Notes: generated by a model from the sequence alone, not told the origin. A stretch of 64,000 nucleotides of DNA from Molanna angustata (GCA_963576475.1 OY754990.1:15024206-15088205); one strand, 5' to 3'. Numbered from the stretch's first letter, positions 1 through 12,612 are shown. Program-made: numbers and translations.

Positions 1-1392
<1,392 letters not shown>

Positions 1393-1949
1393 AATGCGTA
1401 GCACGAAAATCAGCTCATTGAGCCCTCTAGATTAGCAATCTCGGCACCATATATTCGTGGACTGTCATCGACTTCAGATATTTTTGAATGAAAAAATATT
1501 ATAATTATATCTATGATATAGGTTTTCATGAGGGTTTTGATTCCACTATCTGGCCGGACTTGCCCCCCTGGCCTTGCAGCGACACATGGTGTCATAGTCT
1601 TGACCAAGACTGCAAGACTTTTGCTCATCTCTAGTTACTTTTGCTCATCTTTAAAAATAATAATTAGTAAATGAGAAACTACATACAACAAAAAGACTAC
1701 AATTATATCCATGAGTGGTTTGTCCTTTCAGAACGTATGTATTATATATGGATGTCCGAGTAGATGATAATGAGAGATAATTGCCCCGCACCTTGCTTCT
1801 GTATATAATATAAGGAAGGAGAAGTTAAGATGCACCTGTTTCTTCCGTGTGCACACCCTGACCGTAACTTTTAAACTTAAAGACAGGGTTGGCAAAAATG
1901 CGTGATATAAAAATAATATATTTTTCCTATTTATAATGATTCGGTGGGA

Positions 1950-2305
1950 ATACGGCTAGGCAAAAGAAGACTTTACAAAACACCTTTTTTCAATTTTTTC
2001 CTGTAACAAATTCATTTTTAACGAATAATGTTTTTTCCTTCCTTTTATTTTTATTTATTTATATTTTTTTTTCCTTTTATTTTTGTTCTTACTCTATTGT
2101 ATTTTTGGGTTTTTTCAATATGTTTTTTTTTGTTGTTTTATTCTGGTGTTGTTTTTGGATCCATTTTTATATTGTTAGACCATATTCAATTTTTTTTCAT
2201 TGTTGGTTAGTTTAAGTAAGCATGTATATTGTATGATATTGTATGATATATGGTTAGTGGGATCTTGTATAAATTAAATTATGTTGAAAATAAATAAATA
2301 AAAAA
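1950..2305 (+). mobile_element. Possible LINE 3' UTR, T-rich
   Basis: A strongly T-rich plus strand ends in AAATAAATAAATAAAAAAAC, which resembles the 3' untranslated regions and TAAA-type tails of other LINE fragments here (for example 60300-60640). No reverse transcriptase residues were recognised. The short phenylalanine-rich open frame inside is a composition effect. Confidence 0.3.
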
Positions 2306-2593
2306 ACATTAATAAAACACATTTTTTTTAATTAATCAACATATTTTTTAAATGATGAAACATATTTTTTAAATTATTAAACATATGTTTTCACATCAAT
2401 TTTTTTAGCTGTGATATTCTAGAATTCTATTTTTTTGATAGGTTGACCGTTTCATCCGATGAAGACTAATTGAAATTTGGTCAGTATAAAACGCTTGGTT
2501 TTTACGTTGCGACGCGGTCATCCTTTTAAAAAAATAATATATATCGTATATAAAAAAAACAAGTAACTATCTTAAAAGACAGTTGAAATAATA

Positions 2594-2668
2594 TAGGAGA
2601 ATCGGGAAATCAAGGCAACTACAGGGATTACGACTTTTCTTCGGGTGGTTTACGTGGTCACTTTATTC
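2594..2668 (+). repeat. Palindromic-family fragment
   Basis: This is a diverged copy of the block GGAGAACCGGGAAATCAAGG followed by the GGTTTACGTGATCACTTTAT motif. Better copies lie at 54.2, 55.3, 55.5 (inverted), 56.4 (inverted) and 44.2 kb. Only the middle of the element is present. Confidence 0.65.
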
Positions 2669-3194
2669 CATTTAATTTTTTTTTAATATTTATTGAAAAA
2701 AATGCATAGTTTTGATTTGGTAACACCACAATCTTGGACAATTGTCAAAAATAAGATAGATAATAATATATGTAATATATTATATCGAAGGCATTGTGTG
2801 GCAACCCTGACGAAGACATAAAGGTCGTCACACGTGGTTTGAGTTTCCCACAGCCGGTACACGAACCCACGACCCAACAACTTCGTCACGCACTATGCTC
2901 ACTATGCCATAAATATACAAATAATGTATAATATTATATATATAGACATAGAAAAAACTCGAACTTTTTAAATAACGTGGAAGAATAAAGCTTACATGAG
3001 TTCAGGTTCTAAGAAACATGAATCTACTTTATATAAAAAAAAATTATAATAAAAAAAAAAAAAATATGTATGTTTATTTTTATTAGCCGATCTGTAAAAC
3101 GAAGAAGGTTATCAATTTAATGTGAATTCTTTGCTCCTCATTTCCCCAAGGGGATATTTATTTATTTGTTTATATAAGGGACAAATACAGTCTT

Positions 3195-3600
3195 ATATGT
3201 CTATATATTTTTAAATTTTAAAGCGCCGTTTAGTGATACAAGATCACTCCAAGGGCGCTGTTGCTTATTTGTTGGCTCACAGAAACATACCAGTCTTAAG
3301 AAGTCTACCGAAGGTGTCAATGCTCTGAGCTCCACGTATGTCAAGGGCCAATTTATTCCACTTAAAAGACCCGTTTAAACCTTAAAAACCACATAGTAAG
3401 CCGCTATAATGACTCTGTCCAATTCTTTTTAAGAGTCGGTACTCTGTGATCCAGAAGATCTCAATGTAAGCTGTATCCCGATGGAACATTTATTGGACAT
3501 AGTTTTTTTAATGTAGCGTGGAGCCTAGTCGTACAGAGCCTTGAACATCATCAAGAATACCTCATAGTCTACTCGTTTTAGACATATAAACCAGTGTAGT
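3195..3600 (-). pseudogene. L2/CR1-like LINE, 3' end (decayed)
   Basis: On the minus strand the reverse transcriptase C-terminal motif WNKLALDIRG can be read, followed by a block like SIDTFGRLLKTGMFL and a stop near 3275. Upstream frames containing VFLMMFKALYD resemble the FKALHG region of L2-type elements but are broken by stops. The 3' UTR carries the AGCGCCCTTGG...AAACGGCGCT module also seen at 23.4 kb and, diverged, at 15.0 kb. It is a 5'-truncated dead copy. Confidence 0.7.
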
Positions 3601-3785
3601 TTGTTAAAAGAGGTGGTGTTATGTGAATTTTTTTTACGATGAGTCATACCAAGGTTAAGCTTGTACTAAGTATACGTAGTAAGCCATATGTTAAATTAAA
3701 ATTCATATATTTAAAATAGACATCTTTTTATGACGAGTTATACCCAAGTCAACTTTTTCTAACTTAACGTGGAAAGCTGTATGGT

Positions 3786-3895
3786 AAATTATTTATTTAT
3801 TTAACTTTTTGTACATAATATAAACAAATATAATGCACACTTGTGGGCTTATTGCCATTAGGCAATTTCTTCTAACCAACCAGAATTTAAATATA
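3786..3895 (-). mobile_element. LINE 3' tail, antisense
   Basis: The plus strand reads TTATTTATTTAACTTTTTG then GTACATAATATAAACAAATA and GGGCTTATTGCCATTAGGCA. This is the reverse of a LINE 3' UTR ending in a TAAA-type tail. Near-identical tails occur at 9998-10110 and 33225-33310, and relatives in sense orientation end the LINEs near 14.0, 18.8 and 40.6 kb. Only about 110 bases of the element were inserted. Confidence 0.65.
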
Positions 3896-3941
3896 TTTAA
3901 AAGAGACATCTTTTTATGACGAGTCATACCAAAGTCAACTT

Positions 3942-5396
3942 CCCAAGTAACAATTTTACTCCTTGAATGCCCTTAAAATTATCGTAGGATAATCCTAAGA
4001 GTAAGAGCGTTTTACCACGAAATGCCTCCTGTAGCCTGGCTACAGAACCTCCTGTTGTATTAAAAGGCCCACTCTTAATATACTCTATCAAGACGAAACG
4101 CCTTTGGCTTTTTGAGACACATCGCCCTTAGAATACCTGTTATGCGCTGGTCCTAGAACCCAAAATAAGCCAATATTAAGGTAATTCTAAGGCAAATCTA
4201 AAGCAGTTTTGAATATTTTTGTCGGGCGAAGAGTAAAATAAAACCAGTAACATATTTTATCTTACATTATATTTTAGTACTTCACAATAACATGGTTCCA
4301 CAAAAACACAACTCAAGAGAAATGTTAAATTAAAATGGACTACATTTTACGCGTGATATAAAATGTGTTTTTTGAGGAATAGAATTCAATTTTTTTAATG
4401 GGAAGACAAGTTTATTGTTATTGTTTATCATAATACCTCTGTAAAATTAAAGCGCCTCGAAAATTCTTAATATTTAAAGAAATTTTTAATTAAAATATGA
4501 ATGTACCTCCCACTATATTGATAATATGAATTATTTTTTTATATGCTCTAAGCTAAAAATTCAATAAAATGTTTTTTTTTGGGTTATTATTACCAGAAAA
4601 ATAAAAAATATAATTCATTATCGTCATTATTATTAAAATAATCAATAATAAAAATGGCGATAACAATAAAATTACAATCAAGTGTATTAGTATGACAACA
4701 AAGACAATTTTAAGAGCGATTACCTGTATTTTGGGGTACGCAATGCAACTTAAAAGCAAAGTACCCTTACGACACCTTTTTACCGGTATTTGAAAGCAAT
4801 GTCGAGGGTATTCTAAGAACGTTTTCTCTTATTCGTTTTGTCTTAATTAACCGCGAGACGATAAATGAACTGGTCCGTGTCAATAAAACAACACAACGCC
4901 GATCGCTCTACAGACAGATCTTATAGATATTATAAAGGGTCGTTTAAGACCGCTTTAAAGGTCATTTGTCTTAATACTATTCTGTTGGTTTTGAAATTGC
5001 TTTTTTAAGGGTAAACGACTTTGAGACTATTGTGCTTAAAAAAAAGGCAAATTTGCGTAAGTTTGCTTTATAACATGCATCGTAAGAGTGATATAAAGCA
5101 TGTTTAAGGTAATTTTAAGAGTGATGTGCTTTATTACTATTATTACTCCTCAAGCGGTTTTATATTACACTTTGAGAGTGAAACAAAGCAACTTGAAAGT
5201 GCTTTTACGGGTCATTTGCCTTAATATTATTTTGGTGGTTTAGAATTGCTTTTTTTTAAGGTGAACGATTTTGAGACAATTGTGCTTTAAAAAAAGGCAA
5301 AATTTTACCGTTTTGCTTTAAAAAGTGCGACATAATGCAATTTTAAGACAAAATACCGTCTGTCAGGACTGATAGCGTCGAAAATTGTTACTTGGG
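3942..5396. mobile_element. Non-autonomous DNA transposon with perfect 16-bp TIRs
   Basis: The element begins CCCAAGTAACAATTTT and ends with its exact reverse complement at 5381-5396, giving a 1,455-bp unit. It interrupts one unit of the surrounding degenerate tandem repeat, which marks its edges independently. Flanking bases suggest a short duplication (CTT on both sides), but this is not decisive. There is no transposase frame, so it must depend on an enzyme supplied in trans. The interior is rich in TTTTAAG-like words and holds a large direct duplication. The superfamily is not determined. Confidence 0.75.
4946..5345. repeat. Internal direct duplication inside the TIR element
   Basis: Two similar blocks of roughly 140-150 bases, at about 4946-5100 and 5205-5345, share GGTCATTTG(T/C)CTTAATA, then TTTTGAAATTGC or TTTAGAATTGC, a run about AACGACTTTGAGAC, and a lysine-rich A tract. 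They are diverged copies of one segment of the 1,455-bp transposon. Confidence 0.6.
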
Positions 5397-5515
5397 GCTT
5401 GTACGAACTTTATGTGGAAAGCTGTATGTTAAATTAAACTAGACATCTATTATGATGAGTCATACTTAAGTCAAGCTTGCGCGAACTTTACGTAGTAAAC
5501 TGTATGTTAAAATAG

Positions 5516-6395
5516 ATATCTCCAATGAAGCTTATAGCCATAACTTTATATAATATAGTACACCTACTTATATAACTTAGTGGGTCTTGTGGTATAAGTA
5601 GTAGATCCAATATTATTTATAATTGAGGCTTTCACAGTCCAATGGTCTCTGTACATAAAATTTAATATTACCTAATATAGAACAGCCTCACCCCATCATC
5701 TACCATACCAGCCACAATTCAATATTATCAAATGGGACCGTATGCCTTGGAACAATTGGATAATATGAAAACTATCAGGGAGACATGGAATAAGGATTCT
5801 GACTCGTAGTAAATAGCAAACGAAGAAATATATTAAATAATATATTTTTATTACAAATACCAAAAAAATACATTTATTATAATTGAGCACCTCACTAGGT
5901 CTTAGGTTCGAATCCGAGTCCTACCTAAATATTAAATACAAACCATGTTTTCATTGCACAGTCGCTAACTTAAGTTAGGAGATCACGTGACTTCCTAACT
6001 GGAGGATGCTACGACGTTTTTGTATGAGACATTGCATTGCAGAGACATATATAAATACTTAGCATATGCACATCTAACGGCGTAAACTAACATTTACAAA
6101 TTGTCAAAAAGTAATGTTGATAACGAGGAACCTTACGAGTGGTTTAATACTAAAATACGAGATGTTTTCGATGGATGACGATTTTAGCGACTTCGGCAAA
6201 TGTGTATTTGGTAATTTTGTCAAATCAAATACCAAACAGAGTATTCAGCGATCCATACGAGATGCCGAAAATTCGGTGGAATTTCAAAAAAATCGTGTCA
6301 TCGAGCTGTCAGTGTGAAGTGTGAAGTTGGTTACATATGTATGTTTGTGTTGTTATTGCTTACATGGATACAGGTCATTTTAAACGTCAAACGTT
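5516..6395. other. No recognised feature
   Basis: AT-rich sequence with one isolated TTCGAATCC word at 5910-5918. Short open frames here have no family resemblance. I see no gene or repeat that can be supported. Confidence 0.5.
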
Positions 6396-6457
6396 AGAAA
6401 AGAGATAGATAGCTTTCTAAGCCTATAGTAAGCTATCTATTTATCTATCTCTTTTCT
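6396..6457. repeat. Hairpin with ~20-bp arms
   Basis: AGAAAAGAGATAGATAGCTT at 6396-6415 is answered by its reverse complement at 6430-6457, with a few extra bases (one TATT/ATCT insertion) in the right arm and a 14-base loop. It may be a small palindromic insertion or a slippage product of GATA repeats. Confidence 0.6.
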
Positions 6458-7395
6458 TCATACACAATAATGTGAAATTTTACGCCATCGACCTTAAGTT
6501 TGTCGTAATGATTAGTATTTAGTTATGGATGTCTCTGCAACGCAATTGTTAACTTAAGAATACTAAATATTCCAGTGAGGTTAGGAGTTAGTATTTAGGT
6601 ACCTAGGACTGTGCATTCGGGTCATAATCTCCAAAATCTTAAGTTTAAATTTGTAACATATTTAAGAGCCACTCAAACTACAGCATCGACCATACAAAGT
6701 GAGCTACTTCTTTGATTCGAAAACTAACAAGGTCCAAAGTCTAGACCCTTAGGAATACCGCGATAGTCCATCTTTATTACCGTGGAATCGCAACAATGCC
6801 GGACTAAAACAACGAAACAACAGTCGTCATCGGAGTACGGGGATCTAATTAAAATTCAATTAATATCAAATTACGATCTCGAGGTGGACGATCGCCGCGC
6901 AAGAGTAGGAGAAGACGAGGTCTCCCACGAAAGGCCGGATGTCGGAGGTGAGAGCAGACAATGGATGGGAAACAGCAAGAAAGAAGGAGGGGGGAATGGA
7001 AGTAATTAAACGAGGCAATAATACAACCACCAATCATTAAACACCGACTGGAGAAGCAGCAGATTAGACACTGAATCGACGAGAACAAGCAGCGAACAAC
7101 TTCGATTATGAGAAATATTCCGCTGAATGATTTTTGACCTATTACCACTTAAACGCACTTGATGGATTTGCCGTTTTATTTATTGATTTATGTTTTATAA
7201 CTACAGCATGTGAAAACAAACGAGTTGGTTGGAATAATGCAATCCCTACCAACCAACCCGAGAAATGTGAAGTCTTAAAACTAAATTCAAAACAATAGCA
7301 TAAACTCAATACAATAGCATAAACAAAACATAAACTCGTTCAAAAATTAAAAACAGGAATTTCATAAGATTATCACTTACGCACAGCACGCATGC
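6458..7395. other. No recognised feature
   Basis: This stretch has somewhat higher GC between 6780 and 7130 and overlapping short open frames on both strands. None has a recognisable domain, and base composition alone can explain them. It could be relatively unique genomic sequence. Confidence 0.4.
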
Positions 7396-7397
7396 AC

Positions 7398-7480
7398 ATA
7401 CACATATACACTTACACACACACACACACATACACACACACACACACACACCTTCACACATATACACCCTCACACACACA
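7398..7480 (+). repeat. Imperfect CA microsatellite
   Basis: A run of CA dinucleotides interrupted by TA, TT and CCTT steps. No adjoining repeat-family flank was recognised. Confidence 0.85.
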
Positions 7481-7519
7481 TGATTTTGTATCCTGAATAT
7501 ATGACTGTATTTTGTAATG

Positions 7520-8064
7520 AATTATTTATTTATTTATTTATTATATATACGCCCGTAATAGGCATTTACAAAAAAATACAGGATAAATAGAACAATGTAG
7601 GCACAACAAAATAACAATAAGTGTAAATACATCGATTATATAGGTACATTATAAAAAAACGTAAGTAGTTAAAGGAAGAACAATATAAAACAACATAATA
7701 AACAGCATAATAAAAGAAAATAGAGGTAAATGATAAAAATAAAACTAGACATAAAAGAAGAAAAAAAAATAAACAGTATTACATATTCAATTTAAACAAC
7801 AAAAATAAACAAAGCAAAGTAAAAATCAAAAATTATAATATGCGTTAAGCATCCTTTTGAAACCATCTATAGTGTGTACATTAAATATATCAACAGCACT
7901 ATATTGGTTTCCAAGGCAAGGTGCAATCTATGTATTGGTGAGTTAATGATAAAGTTATTTCGAAGATTCTCTATATGAAAAGGTGCATTTTGATTATGAT
8001 AGTATTGTAAGCTAATAATTGATGTATGGAGATGATAATTGTTATATTTGATATTTTTATACAT
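7520..8064 (-). pseudogene. Jockey/CR1-like LINE, 3' end (frameshifted)
   Basis: On the minus strand the words NSPIHRLHLAL and, in another frame, SAVDIFNVHTIDGFKRML correspond to the C-terminal region NSPIPRLHRLGNEL...DIFGDSLPVFKKK of the LINE at 59.7-60.3 kb. A long A/T-rich 3' UTR follows towards 7520 and ends in a TAAA-type tail (TTATTTATTTATTTATTATA on the plus strand). At least one frameshift is present, and only the last 70 or so codons remain. Confidence 0.65.
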
Positions 8065-8225
8065 ATATACTATTATTTGTACATTGTTAGCTTCAATTTT
8101 AAAAATAAAAAAAAAATAAAATAAAAAATAAAAAGCATTTACATGTAAGAAATGTAAGAAAATGAAGGGCGACTTTATTAATGAAGTATACAGAGGACAT
8201 TAAGGAATTAAATATATGATAACAT

Positions 8226-8400
8226 GTCGGCCTTCGTGGTTCAGTTGGTTAAGTATCTAATTGCAAAGATCCCGGGATCGAATCCCAGTAGAGACACAGT
8301 TTTCAATTGTGTTTTAAGTCCGGATCTGTGAGACGATAAATATCGTGTCTCCAGAATGTGGCAACTAATCCATGGGGGGCAAGTTAATATTTGTATGTCG
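8226..8400 (+). mobile_element. tRNA-derived SINE, family S1 (copy 1)
   Basis: The head reads GTCGGCCTTCGTGGTTCAG...GGGATCGAATCCC. Both RNA polymerase III internal promoter boxes are recognisable (A box in TGGTTCAGTTGG, B box GGATCGAATCC), spaced as in a tRNA. The tRNA-unrelated body contains GAGACACAGTTTTCAATTGT and GTCTCCAGAATGTGGCAA, which recur at 41.3, 43.8, 44.0 and 52.7 kb. The tail is poorly defined. Confidence 0.85.
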
Positions 8401-8714
8401 GCCGAGAAGTAATATAAAATAAAATTAAAATGAATATAAAAATGTTAATTTTTACCGACAAACGACGATAAAAAATACAAAAGATTTTTCTTTTAAACGA
8501 ATCATTGCGTTTATATACTAGAAAATGTTTTGAACCATGTCTCGATGTTTTATTTCAACTTGTATTAATTTGTTGATTCTGGAAATGCGAATCTATGTGT
8601 AAATATGACTTCGTGAAAATAGGTACCTAACCGGAATAATTTAATTGAAATCATAACACTACAAAAAAGTGGTGACAATTCAACATATAGCCAAAAACAG
8701 TTCTTCTATGGTTT

Positions 8715-9960
8715 AAATCTTGGGGATTGGTTTCCACCAAAGTGACGCATCTCTTCCTTCACTGCGCTCCGTCTTCAGCAACTCTCTTCTCTCAACTCTT
8801 TAAAGGAGGTACACTCCATGTCCTCGCACACCTGTTATAGACATTCCCGGCGAGGACGGCTCGGTCTTCAGCAACTCTCTTCTCTCAACTCTTTAAAGGA
8901 GGTACACTCCATGTCCTCGCACACCTGTTATAGACATTCCCGGCGAGGACGGCTCGGTCTTCAGCAACTCTCTTCTCTCAACTCTTTAAAGGAGGTACAC
9001 TCCATGTCCTCGCACACCTGTTATAGACATTCCCGGCGAGGACGGCTCGGTCTTCAGCAACTCTCTTCTCTCAACTCTTTAAAGGAGGTACACTCCATGT
9101 CCTCGCACACCTGTTATAGACATTCCCGGCGAGGACGGCTCGGTCTTCAGCAACTCTCTTCTCTCAACTCTTTAAAGGAGGTACACTCCATGTCCTCGCA
9201 CACCTGTTATAGACATTCCCGGCGAGGACGGCTCGGTCTTCAGCAACTCTCTTCTCTCAACTCTTTAAAGGAGGTACACTCCATGTCCTCGCACACCTGT
9301 TATAGACATTCCCGGCGAGGACGGCTCGGTCTTCAGCAACTCTCTTCTCTCAACTCTTTAAAGGAGGTACACTCCATGTCCTCGCACACCTGTTATAGAC
9401 ATTCCCGGCGAGGATGCCCTCTGCCAGTTGTTCCCATAATCATTCCTTCCAAGATGATGTGTAAGAGATCTTCATGTCGCAACATAATATGTTCTATCCA
9501 ATTTGCACGCCTTTATGATATGGTGTTCAACATGTGACTCGTTTCTTCACTTTTGCTGAGAACCTCGACATTTTTAATATGGTCCACATCTGGAAGTCTC
9601 AGTCTTTCATCTTGTAGCCACGAAGAGCAACTTTAGGGCTTTCAAGATTTCTGTCTTAAATTCGGTGCACTCTTATCTTCACTATCACTAAGCAGTGAGC
9701 CAGTTGTTTCCACCTGATAAGCTCTGTTTGGCACATTGATTGCAGTGTCTGCAAGGTTTTAGAGTTCTCCTAAAACCTTTCAGACCTTCTAAACTCGTAT
9801 GTTCTTTATGTTTTCGTTCAGAGTTTTGCAAGGGGCCGTTATAAGAACCCATAAGCAGAACGGGTGGTGGTGGGGGAAGAACAGTCTATTTCACCAATGC
9901 ACCATGTCTCATAACCATACAGCAGAATAATTCACACAAATATCTTTTCGGAGATAAAAG
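8715..9960 (-). pseudogene. RTE-like LINE, 3' end with internal amplification
   Basis: Reading the minus strand from 9960 gives decayed but recognisable blocks: YGYETWCIGEID (compare YGCETWT), a block around RRANWIEHIMLRHEDLL, then GMIMGTTGRGHPRREC. The element ends near 8715 with a sequence matching the RTE tail at 12931-13113 (ETNPQD just before the end). These match the C-terminal part of RTE-type endonuclease-reverse transcriptases, where GRPRR motifs are usual. The coding segment after GRGHPRRE has been amplified in place into the 93-bp array at 8774-9413. Several stops and frameshifts show the copy is dead. Confidence 0.7.
8774..9413. repeat. 93-bp minisatellite, ~6.9 copies
   Basis: The unit runs from GTCTTCAGCAACTCTCTTCT through GTACACTCCATGTCCTCGC to CCCGGCGAGGACGGCTCG, with near-perfect identity between copies. 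Because 93 is divisible by three, the plus strand stays open for about 240 codons. That frame is an artefact. Read on the minus strand, each unit encodes PRRE plus a block like QVCEDMECTSFKELREE of an RTE-like LINE. The array lies inside the RTE copy at 8715-9960 and its homology points to recent amplification. Confidence 0.95.
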
Positions 9961-9997
9961 TGTACCTGTGATTTCTGGTAGTTTTAATACACAGATA

Positions 9998-10110
9998 CAT
10001 TTATTTATTTATTTTATTTATTTATACATCTTCTTGTACATAATATAACCAAATATAATTGTACACTCGCGGGCTTATTGCCATTAGGCAATTTCTTCCA
10101 ACCAACCAGA
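9998..10110 (-). mobile_element. LINE 3' tail, antisense
   Basis: TTTATTTATTTATTTTATTT is followed by CTTGTACATAATATAACCAA and GGGCTTATTGCCATTAGGCA, the same tail as at 3786-3895. A short 5'-truncated insertion without coding sequence. Confidence 0.65.
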
Positions 10111-11040
10111 TTACAAAGTATGACAACATTGTGTATGTACAACAGCAAATAAAAAAGAGTAAAAGAAATCAAATAAAATACGTATAACACTTAAATACTA
10201 TTAAATATATTAAATTAACACGCGTTTAACAATTACAAAGTTTATTGTAAATTACAGCATATTGATATATACAAGAGTGAAATACAATAATTAGTTTATA
10301 AATTGAACCACTACGTGAGAGCACTATCGTAGATAAAAAGCCTCGCACAAACCACAGACATTCCTTTATATTCAAACCCGAAGATTGCCGAATACCCTAT
10401 TCGTACAATCTCGTAAAACGCAATACATATTGCTTGATACAAAGCGCAACATCAATATATCACAGTACCAAATTAAAATTATTAGATATACCCTAACAAA
10501 ATAATTGGCTGCTGGGACTATTCTCGGCAGTTCAGGTTATGTAAAAATCGTTTAACGATATTCTACTTATCACTTGAATCTCTCAACTACTTTTTTCCAC
10601 TTTCATTTTTCCCCCATTTTGTACTTCTTCTTCTTTCAACTTCCATCTCCTATATCATACACCGCCATAACTCCCAACCATGTCCGAAACTTCAGATATA
10701 AATAATCCACGAGAAGAATTTTACATGAATCTGACGTCGAATAATTATTTTTCAGAGCTTCAAGAAAAAAAACGAATCGCCTCACTTTTTTGATAATAAA
10801 AATGGGAGTTTTCTTCTGGGAAACTGGATATCCGGCACCAACAGAGATCGTGGCTTACAATGGACTGGTTTGCGCGACCACTTAACTGTCTTGCGCAACT
10901 GTATTAATATACATATTTAATTCTTCAATGACAAGCCCTTCGTTTTCCGGAAACATTACGATATTCATTCATTCACAAGTCATTCAAAACAAAACTAGAA
11001 TTTTCTTAAAATTTTTAATAAACATAAAAAACCTTTATAA
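10111..11040. other. No recognised feature
   Basis: AT-rich sequence without clear repeats shared elsewhere in the window and without a convincing reading frame. Confidence 0.45.
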
Positions 11041-11044
11041 CTTA

Positions 11045-12170
11045 ATTTCACTGCTTATTTAGACTATAATCTACAACCGGTTTTGTGCTAAGCACATTTT
11101 CAAGTAGTAATGGAATTTTCCAATTGTCGATTCGTTCATGAGAATTCAATTCTCTGAATGAATCGACATTATTAAGCCAAGATGCGTGTACGAAGGAAAA
11201 TTTTGTATGGTGTAGTGGACTTTTTGCATGCTTATAACACCAACTAGAGGCCTCGCAACATATATGTTCCCATACATGGATTTACTCAGAATTCGGAGTA
11301 GAACATTTTATGTGAGTTTTGTGTGTGTGTGTGTCTGTGTGTGTGTGTGTGTGTGTCCCTTATAACTTTTGATCCACTCAATTTACAGAGCCCAAATTTT
11401 CAAAATATATAGAAAATCATAGGCCTACAAATCTTTTATATTCAGAATCGTGAATTTTTGTTTCAGTCAGGGGTTATCAACTTTTGAAATTTTGATTTAT
11501 TTTTCCATATATCTCAGAAACCGTAAAAGCTAGAACGCTGAAATTTGGTACAAACATAGACAAATACAAAATCTCAAATTAGTTTTTTTTTTAAATTCCA
11601 TGATTTCTCAAACATTTTTTATAAAGAAAAATATTTTTTTTATGATAAATTTATGAGTTTAACTGCCTATATTTCCATTTTTTTTTAAAATATCATAAAA
11701 AGCCGAAACACCCCAACTAGATAATTTAATTTTCTATAAAAAATATAAACATTGTATCAGCACATCTCAATTTTTTTTTAATAATGTTTAAAAAAATTGA
11801 ATTTAGTGACGACATTGCTTCATACAATTTGTATGGCAATCGCCTACACACAATATCTATGAAGACTTAATTGTTTGGTACTAATCTCCAAACATACATA
11901 CATACCATCATGCTGTTTTCATATTCTGGGTAGGATCAAAGGACTGACCTCCATACTATCCTATCTTGACATACATACATAGGTACAAGTGTAAATAGAA
12001 AATCAAATATCTTAAAATATTAAATAATTTGTATTTATGGGATAATAGTTTGGTACTTATTCTTCAACTATACATAATATCGCTATCGACAATTGGATCT
12101 CATGTGTTACATGCAACTAGTAATAAAAAATTTATTAAATTTCCATTACTACTTGAAAATGTGTTAAAAT
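11045..12170. mobile_element. Inverted-repeat structure enclosing a Helitron-like element
   Basis: CACATTTTCAAGTAGTAATG (from 11092) is repeated in reverse complement at about 12141-12166, immediately outside the Helitron-like unit at 11119-12120. The left side also has CCGGTTTTGTGCTAAGCAC, similar in layout to the hammerhead-like motif at 33702-33730 but with the core residues changed. I infer an older palindromic element, perhaps derived from a Penelope-like terminus, that received the Helitron-like insertion in its centre. Confidence 0.45.
11119..12120 (+). mobile_element. Helitron/Helentron-like non-autonomous element (copy 1)
   Basis: The unit starts TCCAATTGTCGATT and ends CATGTGTTACATGCAACTAG, followed by T. 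The last 20 bases form a perfect 5-bp stem (CATGT/ACATG) seven bases before the terminal CTAG, the arrangement known for Helitron 3' ends. The 5' word TCCAA(T/C)TGTCGAT has a complement just inside the 3' hairpin (ATCGACAATTGGA), a subterminal inverted repeat typical of Helentron/DINE-like elements. A (GT)n tract lies at 11318-11357. There is no Rep/helicase frame. A full copy in the opposite orientation lies at 41933-42916. Confidence 0.6.
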
Positions 12171-12269
12171 TTTAGTGGAATTGCATCAAAAACTTTCGAT
12201 CATAAAATTAAATCTAAAACTTGAATTAATTTCAATTTCAAGTATTTTCCAGGAATAATCTATGCCTCC

Positions 12270-12612
12270 GACAGACAACAAACCGTGGTTGTCCGTCACC
12301 TGTCGCTGGCACCCCACAAATTATCACATAGCAATCTATTCACAGCGTGTTTAAGATGAGGTTATCTAAAAAAATGGCGCTGTACAAATTATCCTAGTTT
12401 ATTATTATGTCAGTTTTGTCAATGTCCGGACCAAACTTCGGATCACATCCTTTGGGAGTGTTTCCACCCAATTGTGTCCCCTTACAGATCGGAGCTCCTC
12501 GTTGCTGTCCGTGGGCCTCTTCAAGGTCCCATTGGACATGCGGACTTAGTGATCTCGAAGAACAATTATAAAGCCTTCAAACGATTTTGCCATAGATACG
12601 GTGCCTTATTGT
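12270..12612 (+). pseudogene. R1-clade LINE, C-terminal zinc-knuckle fragment
   Basis: The frame from about 12410 reads CQFCQCPDQTSDHILWEC, a CX2C...HX4C knuckle with the DHILWEC ending found at the C terminus of R1/I-group reverse transcriptases, and continues with a block like LQGPIGHADLV and FKRFCHRYG. Upstream words such as LFTACLR come in a different frame. The fragment is joined at its right side to an unrelated LINE in opposite orientation. Confidence 0.65.

Larger units (their letters stand above)
3640..5515 (+). repeat. Degenerate ~75-bp tandem repeat, split by two insertions
   Basis: Four diverged units share ATGACGAGTCATACC, then AAGTCAACTT or AAGCTTG, then a block like ACTTTACGTGGAAAGCTGTATG. 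They lie at about 3640-3705, 3706-3785, 3900-3941 joined to 5397-5440, and 5441-5515. The third unit is interrupted exactly by the inverted-repeat element at 3942-5396, and a LINE tail sits at 3786-3895. The original array therefore predates both insertions. Confidence 0.7.

Noticed and set aside
2028..2210. Phenylalanine-rich membrane protein
   Set aside because: T-rich low-complexity DNA creates the frame. No motif, and the context looks like a LINE 3' UTR.
5905..5925. tRNA gene suggested by a TTCGAATCC B-box word
   Set aside because: No A box at the right distance and no cloverleaf could be drawn.
8818..9537. A 239-codon plus-strand repetitive protein
   Set aside because: The unit is 93 bp, so the frame stays open automatically. 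The minus strand carries RTE-like coding motifs through the same bases.
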